From: Mucilaginibacter psychrotolerans
GTDB taxonomy: Bacteria; Bacteroidota; Bacteroidia; Sphingobacteriales; Sphingobacteriaceae
DNA: 64,000 nt
Assembly (NCBI RefSeq): GCF_004519315.1
Contig: NZ_SOZE01000001.1
Coordinates: 1-64,000, forward strand
Reading direction: 5' to 3'
A program made the translations under genes and the position numbers. Below the pieces are notes generated by a model. That model had not been told where the DNA came from and did no database searches. It was given only the letters and a program-made list of their open reading frames with translations. Shown here one piece after another: positions 8,542-17,371 of the stretch (the first letter of the stretch is position 1; each line of letters starts with the position of its first letter).

Positions 8542-9750
8542 TCAGTCTGTTAATGCCGATAGCATGCTCCGCAACACCTCGCACATCGCCTCAATTTCCT
8601 CCTCGGTATTGTAATAATGTACTGATGCACGCACGATGCCTTCCAGATGGTTCTTGTTCATGTAAATAAGGGTGGAGATGGCCTTGGCTAAGGATACGTT
8701 GATGCCCTGTTCTTTCAGTTTGCTTTTCACGGCTGCGCCATCTAATTCTGCTACAGAAAAAGTGACTATTCCGCATTGCTCAGGCCCAAAATCGTGCACG
8801 TTCACGCCTCCTATTTGGCGAAGACTGTTGCGCATGGTATCGGCCAGGTATTGGATGCGTTTCCATATCCGGTCGATGCCGATATTCAGCGCGTATTCTA
8901 TAGCCTTACCCAGGCCTAAAGTCAAGCCGCGGTTTTTCTCGTATAGCTCAAAGCGGCGGGCATCGTTGCGTGGCTTAAATTCGGTTTCGCTTACCCAATC
9001 GGCGCTATGGCTATCTATCAATATCAGTTTTAGCTGATCCTGCACGGTTTTGCGTACATACAAAAAGCCGGTGCCACGTGGCGCACGCAGGTATTTACGC
9101 CCGGTTACCGATAGCATATCGCAGCCAATCTCCTCCACGTCTACCGGTAATTGCCCTGCGCTTTGGCAGGCATCAACCAGATAGAGTATCCCATGCGCCC
9201 GGGCTACCTTGCCAATTTCTGCTACGGGTATCATCCCCCCGGCGGTTGATGGGACCTGCGTAATGGCAATCAGTTTGGTTTTTGGCGTAATGGCATCCTC
9301 CAGCCCTTGCATCGAAAAGTTACCTTCGTCGTCATTCGGTACCACTTTAAATATTACGTCGTGGTTCTTTTTGGCATTTAAAAACCCCATCAGGTTGGTA
9401 ACGTACTCCATTTCCGAGGTAATGATTTCATCGCCCGGCTTAAAATCGATGCCGTTAAACACCAGTCCCCATCCCACGCTGGCACTTTCTACAATGGCCA
9501 CCTCATCGCGATGAGCGTTTATCAGGCGGGCAATTAAATCGTAGGTATTATCCAGTTGCCGCTGGTATTTGGCTTCGGTTTCGTAACCGCCGTAAGTGGC
9601 TTCCTCCTGTAGGTAGGCTATAACGGTATTGGTTACCACATCAGGCGGCAGGGACGAGCCTGCATTATTAAAGTGTATCACTTTGGCCGTGCCGTTTGTC
9701 TCGGCGCGGTGTTGCTGTATCTCGGCAGGGCTCAATATTGTTGTTGTCAT
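8542..9750 (-). CDS. class V aminotransferase, cysteine desulfurase-like fold
   Basis: A 402-residue PLP enzyme of aminotransferase class V. Cofactor residues can be seen: D193 and Q196 in LVDACQSAGQ and the Schiff-base lysine K219 in SVTGRKYLRAPRGTGFLYV. It lacks the mobile cysteine loop expected of a true IscS or SufS desulfurase, so it is better seen as an isopenicillin-epimerase-like or amino-acid lyase relative. A GNAT gene lies 14 bp upstream in the same direction, and a MocR regulator is divergent from that pair; MocR proteins often control neighbouring PLP or amine-metabolism genes. Confidence 0.82.
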   Translation of the reverse strand: MTTTILSPAEIQQHRAETNGTAKVIHFNNAGSSLPPDVVTNTVIAYLQEEATYGGYETEAKYQRQLDNTYDLIARLINAHRDEVAIVESASVGWGLVFNGIDFKPGDEIITSEMEYVTNLMGFLNAKKNHDVIFKVVPNDDEGNFSMQGLEDAITPKTKLIAITQVPSTAGGMIPVAEIGKVARAHGILYLVDACQSAGQLPVDVEEIGCDMLSVTGRKYLRAPRGTGFLYVRKTVQDQLKLILIDSHSADWVSETEFKPRNDARRFELYEKNRGLTLGLGKAIEYALNIGIDRIWKRIQYLADTMRNSLRQIGGVNVHDFGPEQCGIVTFSVAELDGAAVKSKLKEQGINVSLAKAISTLIYMNKNHLEGIVRASVHYYNTEEEIEAMCEVLRSMLSALTD

Positions 9751-9764
9751 GTATTTGCTTAAAA

Positions 9765-10229
9765 TTAACCTTTGAAATTGATTTCCATCATAATGTCTGA
9801 TCGTTGATAGGTGCCGGGTACAACAGGTATCTCCACAAAGTTTGCCTTGCGGTAAATGTGTATGGCATTCTCCAGTATCCGGTTCGAGTACAGGATAAGT
9901 TTCTTCGCACCCAGCTCCCGTGCCTTTTCAATGGCAGACTTGCACAGGAAGTGCCCTGCGCCACCTCCACGGTAAGTTTTATCTACCGCCATCTTGGTCA
10001 TCTCTAGAACACCATCTTCAATAACCCGCAACGCCACCGTGCCCACGATTGTTTCGCCAACTGCGGCAAAATAGACCGCGCCTCCAGGGTCAATAATGGC
10101 TTCTTCGGGGTGCTCCAGCACCCATTTATCCAACTCTTCTACCGTAAAATATTCCTCGAGCCATGCCTTATTGAATTTTTCGAAGTAAGGCTGATACCCG
10201 GGCCGGTAATTGATCAATTCCAGTTCCAT
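9765..10229 (-). CDS. GNAT-family N-acetyltransferase
   Basis: A 154-residue acetyltransferase. The acetyl-CoA-binding segment is MAVDKTYRGGGAGHFLCKSAIEKA (about residues 81-104), preceded by the strand VLEMTKMA and followed by LILYSNRILENAIHIYRKANF, the usual last part of the fold. It is the first gene of a likely two-gene operon with the class V aminotransferase and is divergent from the MocR-type regulator. The substrate is not recognisable. Confidence 0.85.
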   Translation of the reverse strand: MELELINYRPGYQPYFEKFNKAWLEEYFTVEELDKWVLEHPEEAIIDPGGAVYFAAVGETIVGTVALRVIEDGVLEMTKMAVDKTYRGGGAGHFLCKSAIEKARELGAKKLILYSNRILENAIHIYRKANFVEIPVVPGTYQRSDIMMEINFKG

Positions 10230-10266
10230 TGTTTAAATAAAGATTACACCACAAAATAACGCCATC

Positions 10267-10303
10267 TATATTTGATAAAACAGATGCAGATTTATTAATT
10301 TTG
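10267..10303 (+). promoter_or_regulatory. two perfect -7 elements before the MocR gene
   Basis: TATATTTG at 10267-10274 and TAATTTTG at 10296-10303 both match TAnnTTTG exactly. The second lies 18 bases before the ATG at 10322. The 92-bp divergent region must also hold the promoter of the GNAT/aminotransferase pair and the regulator's binding sites, which were not resolved. Confidence 0.5.
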
Positions 10304-10321
10304 AGCATAACAGATTTTGAA

Positions 10322-11779
10322 ATGAAAGCCGTTGCAACTATCCACGATGACGATTTTTTGTATGAACAGATAGCAGCGCGTTTTGAGCGGCAGGTTAAGG
10401 AAGGTTTGCTAAAGCCCGGCGACAAGCTGCTATCCGTTCGGGCACTTAGCCGCGAGCAGGGCATCAGCATCAGTACAGCTTATAAAGCCTATGTGGAACT
10501 GGAGAATATGGGTATCATCGAAGCGCGACCAAAATCGGGTTATTATGTTAAGTTTTCGCCATCGCGGTTCAGCAAATCGCCTGCTGTAAAGCCACCGCTG
10601 ACAAGCACCGGCCAAACGACCATTGCCGAAATGATAGCTACCGTGTACCAGCACATGCCCGAAGAAAGCGTGCTGAAACTCTCGCGGGCTTCACCGGCTA
10701 TGGAGCTGATCCCACTGGCCAAGCTCAATAAATCCATGATAGAAGCAATCCGCAAGAGCCCCAGCGGAAACAGTAATTACGAGCATCTGCAAGGCAACAT
10801 CTCGCTACGTAACCAAATAGCTAAAAACGCTTTTAATTGGGGCGGAAATATAACCGGCGATGATGTGGTAACCACACAGGGCTGCATGGAGGCCCTGGTT
10901 TTTTGCCTGCGGGCAGTTACCAAACCTGGCGATACCATTGCCATTGAAAGCCCTACCTACTTTGGTATATTCAATGTAATGCTCAGCCTCGATTTGAAAG
11001 TGTTGGAAATACCCGTATCACCAGAGATAGGTTTAGATATTGACTATCTTGAGCAGGCGATGGACAAAGTGGATGTTAAAGCCTGCCTTTTTGTTACCAA
11101 TTTTAGCAATCCCGTGGGTAGTTGCCTGCCCGATGAACGCAAAAAGCAATTAGTCACCTTGCTTACCCAAAAGCAGGTGCCATTGATAGAGGATGATATT
11201 TACGGGGAGATATACTTTGGCAAAACCAGGCCGCATACCTGCAAAAGCTTCGATAGGGAAGGATGGGTGATGTTGTGCTCCTCGGTTTCCAAATCGCTGG
11301 CACCGGGTTACCGGGTGGGCTGGTGCATTCCCGGTAGGTTTAAGGAGCAAATCCTCAATGTCAAAATGATGCACACCATCAGTTCGGCCACACCTACGCA
11401 GGCAGCCATAGCGCACTTTTTTGAGGCGGGTAGATATGATCTGCACATGCGCAACCTGCGCCGTGCGTTATACACCCAATGCCTGCGGTATATGCAGGGC
11501 ATTGCCGCGCATTTTCCGCCCGATGCCAAAGTAAGTCGCCCTCAGGGTGGTTATGCTTTATGGATAGAATTGGATAAGAGTATCAACGCATTCGAACTAT
11601 ACAAGGCGGCCATGCAACACAACATCAGCATTGCGCCGGGGCAGATATTTAGTACAGACGGGCGTTTCACCAACTTTATCCGCATCAGTTTCGGTATGCC
11701 GTATGATGACCTGGTGGATAAGAGTTTTATGGTGTTGGGTGGGTTGATAAAGGCGCTTCAATTTTGTGCTGAGATTTAG
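10322..11779 (+). CDS. MocR-type regulator: GntR winged helix fused to an aminotransferase-like domain
   Basis: A 485-residue MocR/PdxR-family regulator. The ATG at 10322 is preferred to a TTG seven codons earlier. Residues ~10-80 are a GntR winged HTH (YEQIAARFERQVKEG, then LSREQGISISTAYKAYVELE). Residues ~110-480 are a fold-type I PLP domain with the Schiff-base lysine in SSVSKSLAPGYRVGW. Family members sense PLP or an amino-acid adduct rather than catalyse. Divergence from a GNAT/aminotransferase pair suggests these as targets. Confidence 0.88.
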   Translation: MKAVATIHDDDFLYEQIAARFERQVKEGLLKPGDKLLSVRALSREQGISISTAYKAYVELENMGIIEARPKSGYYVKFSPSRFSKSPAVKPPLTSTGQTTIAEMIATVYQHMPEESVLKLSRASPAMELIPLAKLNKSMIEAIRKSPSGNSNYEHLQGNISLRNQIAKNAFNWGGNITGDDVVTTQGCMEALVFCLRAVTKPGDTIAIESPTYFGIFNVMLSLDLKVLEIPVSPEIGLDIDYLEQAMDKVDVKACLFVTNFSNPVGSCLPDERKKQLVTLLTQKQVPLIEDDIYGEIYFGKTRPHTCKSFDREGWVMLCSSVSKSLAPGYRVGWCIPGRFKEQILNVKMMHTISSATPTQAAIAHFFEAGRYDLHMRNLRRALYTQCLRYMQGIAAHFPPDAKVSRPQGGYALWIELDKSINAFELYKAAMQHNISIAPGQIFSTDGRFTNFIRISFGMPYDDLVDKSFMVLGGLIKALQFCAEI

Positions 11780-11900
11780 ACGCTGAGCCTGTGGTATATG
11801 GCCAGTTAATCGATACAAAACATGGATTGGCCGTTACATAATGAAGTAAGCAACCGTAATGTGTTTTATTTACCACTTAAAACGCACATTACTGCAACTC

Positions 11901-13253
11901 ATGAAAAGCAAATTTACCCTCCCCTCTATTTTTTCTATTATCCTTATCACCATGTTGAGTGCTTGCCTTAAAAGCAGCGATACGGATACGGCACCTACTA
12001 TAGTTACCAGCCCCGTAATTGTAAACGCTGCCGGTACCGGTGCTTTTAGTGGCGGCTTTATCACAAGTGGCACTGCTACGGCTTATGGTGTTTGCTATAG
12101 CAGCAGTAACCAGGTACCCACGGTTTCAGATACCAAAACTTCCGAAACCGTTAACTATGGCACTTACGCCAGCAGCATTACCGATCTTACGCCAAATACT
12201 ACTTATTACTTACGGGCTTATGCCACCTACCTGGGTACCACCGCCTATGGGGCCGTAGTACAGTTTAACACTGGTAGCGATCAAAGCACCACAACCGGCC
12301 AGGTAAGCACGTTTGCCGGCGCAATAGCCGGAGGCTTTTTAGACGGGATAGGCACCGCAGCCTTGTTTCAGAACCCAATGGGTATTGCTACCGATGCGGC
12401 GGGCACTGTTTACGTAGCCGATTCGTTTAACTCCGCAATTCGCAAAATAACTACAGACGGGCATGTGACAACGCTGGCCGGTAACGGCAGCCTGGGTTTT
12501 ATTGACGGTACCGCAGAAACAGCAAAATTCTATTCGCCATCGGGCCTGGCGGTTGATGCAGCGGGCAATGTTTACGTGGCCGACCTCGGGAACAATGCCA
12601 TTCGCAAGGTAACCCCAACTGGTACAGTAACCACCCTTGCCGGCAGCGGAGATGCAGGCTATGCCGATGGTACCGGCTCAGCAGCAACATTCAACACGCC
12701 ACGCGGTGTTGCTGTTGATGCAAATGGCAACGTTTACGTGGCCGATTATGGCAACAACCTCATTCGCAAAATTACAGCGGCTGGCGTGGTTACTACCATA
12801 GCGGGTAGTCGCACAACCGGTTACGCAAATGGCACGGGCACCGATGCCAACTTTAACAAACCAACCGGCATAACGCTTGATGCTACAGGCAATATCTACG
12901 TGGCCGAGCCACTTAATAATGCCATCCGTAAAATTGATGCCGATATGCTGGTAACTACTTTCGCGGGCGGCTCAACAAGTGGTACTACTATAACGGCATT
13001 GTTAGGCGCGCCAAATTCGCTGAGTATAGATGGTTCGGGTAATTTCTGGATATGCGATGGCAACAGGCGCATCATCAAAATTGGTACGGATAAAAAGCTT
13101 ATCGTTATGGCCGGCGCATCAGGTGGCTCCGGATATACCGATGGCGCGGGTACGGCAGCCTTATTTAATGGCCCTACGGGTATTGCGGTAGGTACAGGCG
13201 GCAACATTTACGTAGCCGATTTTGGCAACAACGTTATCCGTAAGATAAACTAA
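11901..13253 (+). CDS. NHL-repeat lipoprotein
   Basis: A 450-residue exported protein. The start at 11901 gives a lipoprotein signal (hydrophobic core ending in LSAC). Next is a fibronectin/Ig-like domain (about 30-125), a common Bacteroidota module. Residues ~135-450 are NHL repeats forming a beta-propeller, with motifs such as PTGIAVDAAGNVYVAD and NNAIRKIT repeated five to six times. Such propellers usually bind proteins or glycans at the surface; no catalytic residues are evident. It is followed by a strong terminator. Confidence 0.85.
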   Translation: MKSKFTLPSIFSIILITMLSACLKSSDTDTAPTIVTSPVIVNAAGTGAFSGGFITSGTATAYGVCYSSSNQVPTVSDTKTSETVNYGTYASSITDLTPNTTYYLRAYATYLGTTAYGAVVQFNTGSDQSTTTGQVSTFAGAIAGGFLDGIGTAALFQNPMGIATDAAGTVYVADSFNSAIRKITTDGHVTTLAGNGSLGFIDGTAETAKFYSPSGLAVDAAGNVYVADLGNNAIRKVTPTGTVTTLAGSGDAGYADGTGSAATFNTPRGVAVDANGNVYVADYGNNLIRKITAAGVVTTIAGSRTTGYANGTGTDANFNKPTGITLDATGNIYVAEPLNNAIRKIDADMLVTTFAGGSTSGTTITALLGAPNSLSIDGSGNFWICDGNRRIIKIGTDKKLIVMAGASGGSGYTDGAGTAALFNGPTGIAVGTGGNIYVADFGNNVIRKIN

Positions 13254-13274
13254 AAAAATCGAGAAACATATTTT

Positions 13275-13309
13275 AGCCCAAACAGTCGGTAGGCTGTTTG
13301 GGCTTTTTT
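13275..13309 (+). terminator. rho-independent terminator
   Basis: AGCCCAAACAG at 13275-13285 pairs perfectly with CTGTTTGGGCT at 13294-13304 around an 8-base loop, followed by a T run. It closes the NHL lipoprotein transcript. Confidence 0.85.
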
Positions 13310-13431
13310 ATTTGGCGGTGCAAAGGCTGCTGGTAAGGTACAGCATCATAAAACCGGTTTATATTTAGCAGTGCATTTGCGGGTAGCGGTATCCGCGCTT
13401 ATCTTTAAAGCCCAGCAAACACAAACAGCTT

Positions 13432-14031
13432 ATGCAAGATAAAGCCACCGCAAATAAATTATTTACAAAAGCTAACCTCATCAACGGGTTAATCATCATC
13501 GCTCTGGCGGTAATGGTTTTCGTACCAGCGGCTAAGGCAATGCTGATGCGCGGCTTAATGGGCGTGGGGCTTTTCAGGGCCGATGTAAGTGCGGCTGCAA
13601 CGGTACCTGTTAAAAGCACTATCAATATCTCGTTCCGCGATGCATCGGGCAAAGACATCAGCTTAAAACAAATAAAGGGCAAAGTGGTGCTGCTTAACTT
13701 TTGGGCTACCTGGTGCCCGCCTTGCCGTGCCGAAATGCCCTCTCTCAATAGCCTGCACCAAAAACTTAAGGCTGATACCAATATTGTTTTCATTGCGGTA
13801 GATGCCGATAGCAAGTTGAAAGAAGCCGCTCAATTTATGGCGAAGTATGATTATCATTTGCCGTTGTACCAGGTAATGAGCGATGTGCCGGAAAGCGTTT
13901 ATGGCGGCAACCTGCCCACTACCGTGATATTTGATAAGGAAGGAACCATGGTGTTTAGGCACGAGGGCATGGCTAACTATGATACCGATAAGGTGAGAGG
14001 CTTTTTGCAGAAATTGGCGATGGCGAAATAA
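13432..14031 (+). CDS. TlpA-family thioredoxin-like protein, membrane-anchored
   Basis: A 199-residue protein with one N-terminal membrane helix (about 18-37) and a periplasmic thioredoxin fold (about 62-195). The active site is W94-C95-P-P-C98 in FWATWCPPCRAEMPSL, typical of TlpA/ResA thiol-disulfide reductases. A cis-proline region is visible at GGNLPTTVIF. It probably keeps cysteines of exported proteins or cytochrome c partners reduced. It stands alone between an NHL lipoprotein and a GxxExxY element. Confidence 0.87.
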   Translation: MQDKATANKLFTKANLINGLIIIALAVMVFVPAAKAMLMRGLMGVGLFRADVSAAATVPVKSTINISFRDASGKDISLKQIKGKVVLLNFWATWCPPCRAEMPSLNSLHQKLKADTNIVFIAVDADSKLKEAAQFMAKYDYHLPLYQVMSDVPESVYGGNLPTTVIFDKEGTMVFRHEGMANYDTDKVRGFLQKLAMAK

Positions 14032-14101
14032 TAGACAGAAAATGTTTATAAATAGCATTACCTGAATTTCTTTCAATAATTTATCTTAGTGTTTTAAACA
14101 A

Positions 14102-14139
14102 TTTAAACACGGAGTGCGCAAAGTAGGCACAGAGTTAAC
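14102..14139. repeat. left inverted repeat flanking the GxxExxY gene
   Basis: This arm contains GGAGTGCGCAAAGTAGGC followed by ACAGAG. It is an imperfect inverted copy of 14522-14560 and closely matches the left half of the 53240-53402 repeat. Together with the right arm it brackets the GxxExxY gene exactly, suggesting a small mobile or repeat-borne cassette of about 460 bp. Confidence 0.7.
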
Positions 14140-14144
14140 AGCGT

Positions 14145-14522
14145 ATGCAATTTGAAAACTACCTGGCTACTGAGGTTATAGGTGCAGCAATTAATGTCCA
14201 CAAAACACTTGGTCCTGGGTTATTAGAATCTGCTTACAAGGAGTGCCTGTTTTATGAAATAGCAAAAAAAGGTATCTATGTTGAAAAAGAAAAGCCTTTG
14301 CCGCTTATTTACGAAGAAATTAAGTTAGAATGCGGATATAGATTAGATTTGCTTGTTGAAAATAAACTAATAGTCGAACTAAAAGCTATTGAAGCCTTAA
14401 ACGAGGTGCATGTGGCCCAGGTTTTAACTTATTTAAAGGTATCGGGTTGCAAACTCGGGCTGTTAATAAACTTTAACGTTTTATTGTTAAAAGACGGCAT
14501 TCGTCGAATTATAAAAACTTAG
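14145..14522 (+). CDS. GxxExxY protein
   Basis: A 125-residue member of the GxxExxY family, a predicted PD-(D/E)XK-type nuclease fold of unknown role. The name motif is G-P-G-L-L-E-S-A-Y near residues 23-31. The nuclease-like core is CGYRLDLLVENKLIVELKA (residues ~65-83), with the aspartate and the E-x-K arrangement. Members are often present in several copies per genome. The gene is AT-rich compared with neighbours, lies between inverted repeats that end just before topoisomerase parC, and looks inserted. Confidence 0.85.
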   Translation: MQFENYLATEVIGAAINVHKTLGPGLLESAYKECLFYEIAKKGIYVEKEKPLPLIYEEIKLECGYRLDLLVENKLIVELKAIEALNEVHVAQVLTYLKVSGCKLGLLINFNVLLLKDGIRRIIKT

Positions 14523-14560
14523 TGCACTCTGTGCCTTCTTAGTATCTCTGTGTTAAAAAA
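14522..14560. repeat. right inverted repeat flanking the GxxExxY gene
   Basis: The reverse complement of this arm reads AACACAGAG, a variable stretch, then AAGGCACAGAGTGCAC, matching the left arm at 14102-14139. It begins at the last base of the GxxExxY stop codon and ends directly before the ATG of parC, so the parC leader is partly made of this repeat. Confidence 0.7.
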
Positions 14561-17359
14561 ATGTCAGAAACTCCTGCAAATAACGAAGACAAGCTTCATA
14601 ACATCACCACCCTCGACGGGCTCTACGAAAACTGGTTCCTCGATTATGCATCTTATGTAATCCTCGATCGTGCGGTACCGCACATTAACGACGGTTTGAA
14701 ACCTGTACAGCGCCGCATACTACACTCGCTGAAGGAAATGGACGACGGTCGTTTCAATAAAGGCGCCAACGTGATAGGTAACACCATGAAGTACCATCCG
14801 CATGGCGATGCCTCCATAGGCGATGCCATGGTACAGATTGGCCAAAAGGAACTGCTGATAGATACCCAGGGTAACTGGGGCCGCCCGGTTACCGGAGATT
14901 CGGCTGCTGCCCCGCGTTATATCGAGGCGCGCCTGAGCAAATTTGCGCTGGATGTGGTATTCAACCCCGATACCACCGTTTGGCAGGCCAGTTACGATGG
15001 CCGTAACCGCGAGCCCATTACGTTGCCGGTAAAATTCCCATTGCTGCTGGCCCAAGGCGCAGAAGGTATTGCTGTGGGTTTGGCCACCAAGGTATTGCCG
15101 CATAATTTTATTGAACTGCTGGATGCTTCCATCGCATCACTTAAAGGCATCCGCCCAAATCTGCTGCCCGATTTCCCTACCGGCGGTATGGCCGATGCAT
15201 CTGCCTATAACGAAGGGCAGCGTGGCGGAAGGGTGCGCGTACGTGCAAAAATTGAAGAGCGGGATAAGAAAACCCTGGTTATAACCGAGGTGCCGTTCTC
15301 TACCACCACCGTCAGCCTAATTGAAAGCATTATATCTGCCAATGATAAGGGCAAGATCAAAATAAAGAAAATAGACGACCACACCTCGCAAAACGTAGAA
15401 ATTATTGTGCACCTGGCACCTGGCATATCGCCCGATGTAACTATAGATGCGCTATATGCCTTCACCGATTGCGAGGTATCCGTATCGCCCAATACCTGCG
15501 TAATACAGGATGATAAGCCACGCTTCATGAGCGTGAACGATATGCTGGTAGAGAGTACTAATTACACCCGCGAGTTGCTGAAGATGGAACTGGATATCAG
15601 GCTTAAGGAACTGATGGAAAAGATATTCTTCAGCTCGCTGCTCAAAATATTCATACAGGAAGGGATGTACAAACACCCGGATTACGAGGGCTCGTCAACC
15701 TTCGAACTGGTGGTAGAGACGCTGACCCGTTTGTTCACGCCCTTCTTCCCCTTGTTTTACCGCGAGATATTGCCCGAGGATTACAAGAAGCTGATTGATA
15801 AGCCGATGAGTAGTATCACCCGCTTCGATTTCAAAAAGACCGACGAGCAGATAAAAAACCTCGAAAATGAAATTAAACAGGTAAAACACCACCTGAAACA
15901 CCTTACCGATTATACTATCGCCTGGTTTGAGAAGCTGAGAGACAAATACGGTAAAGGCCGCGAGCGCAAAACGGAGCTGCGCACATTTGATAAGGTAGAA
16001 GCCGCACAGGTGGCTCTGGCCAATATCAAACTATTTGTAAACCGCGTAGATGGCTTCATTGGCTCGGGCCTTAAAAAGGATGATAACGTAGAATTGGTTG
16101 GCGAATGCTCGGATATCGACGACATTATAGTGTTTCGCGAGGACGGGAAATTCGTGGTGAACCGTGTGCAGGATAAAGTTTTCGTGGGCAAAGATATATT
16201 GCATGTGGCGGTGTTCAAGAAAAACGACGAGCGCACCGTTTACAACATGATTTATAAAGACGGGCAAAGCGGCGTAAGTTATATCAAGCGGTTCTCGGTA
16301 ACGGGCATTACGCGCGATAAAGAGTACGACCTTACCAAAGGCACCAAGGGCAGCAAGGTGCTGTATTTTACCGCTAACCCCAACGGCGAGGCCGAGATTG
16401 TAAATGTGCAGCTTAAACCGCATGCCAAGCTCAAGAAGCTAAACTTCGATGAGGATTTTGCGCAACTGGCCATTAAGGGGCGTGGATCGATGGGTAATAT
16501 GGTAACCAAGTACCCGGTGAAGAAAGTCGTGCTCAAAAGTAAGGGTGTATCCACCCTGGCCGGGCGTAAGATTTGGTACGACGAGATATTGAAACGCCTC
16601 AATGCCGATGGTCGTGGTAAATACCTTGGCGAATTTGATGGTGATGACCGCATCCTTAATTTCTTCGGCAACGGTAGTTACGAGCTCACCAGCTTCGATC
16701 TGAATAACCACTTCGACGATAAGATGATCATCATTGAAAAATACAACCCTGCGAAAGTGTTTGCGGTTGTGCATTACGATGGTAAATCGAAGAACTACCT
16801 GGTGAAACGTTTCACCTTCGAGAATACAGTGATAGGCAAGCAAACCAGTGTAATCAGCGACGAGCCTGGCTCTAAGCTAACCCTCATCAGCGGTGCTAAA
16901 CAGCCTATGATTAAGGTTGAATTGCTGAAAGGCAAAGCACTGGTGCCCGAAACCGCCGAACTGAACCTCACCGAACTGATAGATGTAAAAGGCATGAAAG
17001 CCATGGGCAACCGTGTATCTATTCACCAGGTAAAATCAATTGAGCCGATCATTACCGACGAAGAGGATGATACCGACGAGGATGCTACTAGCCAACCCGA
17101 TGGTCCGGAGGATCCGGATAATACCCCGACAAATGGCGGCAACCCGGCAGATGATGTGCCCGAAGAACAACAATCGCCCGGAACCCCTGTTAAAGCAGAC
17201 GGCGCATCGAAACCGACAGAATCGGTGAAATCGGTTGACGAAAAATCGGTGGAATCACTCGCCAAATCGGTGGAATTACCAAAGAAGAAAATAGATTTAG
17301 AGATAACCAATCCCAACGATATCGACATAGACGATACCGGCCAACTGGGTTTATTTTAA
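14561..17359 (+). CDS. parC: DNA topoisomerase IV subunit A
   Basis: A 932-residue type IIA topoisomerase A subunit. Residues ~20-480 are the breakage-reunion core. The catalytic tyrosine is Y120 (AAAPRYIEARLS) and the quinolone region is HPHGDASIGDAMV (79-91), with alanine where E. coli ParC has Ser80. The C-terminal beta-pinwheel (about 520-830) has only a degenerate GyrA box (KGRGSMGN), favouring ParC over GyrA. An acidic, Pro/Ser-rich tail (about 835-930) ends in Q-L-G-L-F, identical to the clamp-binding peptide at the end of E. coli Pol II. The parE gene is not adjacent. No Shine-Dalgarno site is seen. Confidence 0.85.
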   Translation: MSETPANNEDKLHNITTLDGLYENWFLDYASYVILDRAVPHINDGLKPVQRRILHSLKEMDDGRFNKGANVIGNTMKYHPHGDASIGDAMVQIGQKELLIDTQGNWGRPVTGDSAAAPRYIEARLSKFALDVVFNPDTTVWQASYDGRNREPITLPVKFPLLLAQGAEGIAVGLATKVLPHNFIELLDASIASLKGIRPNLLPDFPTGGMADASAYNEGQRGGRVRVRAKIEERDKKTLVITEVPFSTTTVSLIESIISANDKGKIKIKKIDDHTSQNVEIIVHLAPGISPDVTIDALYAFTDCEVSVSPNTCVIQDDKPRFMSVNDMLVESTNYTRELLKMELDIRLKELMEKIFFSSLLKIFIQEGMYKHPDYEGSSTFELVVETLTRLFTPFFPLFYREILPEDYKKLIDKPMSSITRFDFKKTDEQIKNLENEIKQVKHHLKHLTDYTIAWFEKLRDKYGKGRERKTELRTFDKVEAAQVALANIKLFVNRVDGFIGSGLKKDDNVELVGECSDIDDIIVFREDGKFVVNRVQDKVFVGKDILHVAVFKKNDERTVYNMIYKDGQSGVSYIKRFSVTGITRDKEYDLTKGTKGSKVLYFTANPNGEAEIVNVQLKPHAKLKKLNFDEDFAQLAIKGRGSMGNMVTKYPVKKVVLKSKGVSTLAGRKIWYDEILKRLNADGRGKYLGEFDGDDRILNFFGNGSYELTSFDLNNHFDDKMIIIEKYNPAKVFAVVHYDGKSKNYLVKRFTFENTVIGKQTSVISDEPGSKLTLISGAKQPMIKVELLKGKALVPETAELNLTELIDVKGMKAMGNRVSIHQVKSIEPIITDEEDDTDEDATSQPDGPEDPDNTPTNGGNPADDVPEEQQSPGTPVKADGASKPTESVKSVDEKSVESLAKSVELPKKKIDLEITNPNDIDIDDTGQLGLF

Positions 17360-17371
17360 TTTGTGATAAAA

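Noticed and set aside
8542..9750. Cysteine desulfurase of an Fe-S assembly locus
   Set aside because: The active cysteine loop is missing and no Fe-S assembly partners are nearby, so only a class V aminotransferase fold is claimed.
14561..17359. DNA gyrase subunit A
   Set aside because: The GyrA box is degenerate and the long acidic tail fits Bacteroidota ParC better, though the two paralogues are similar.
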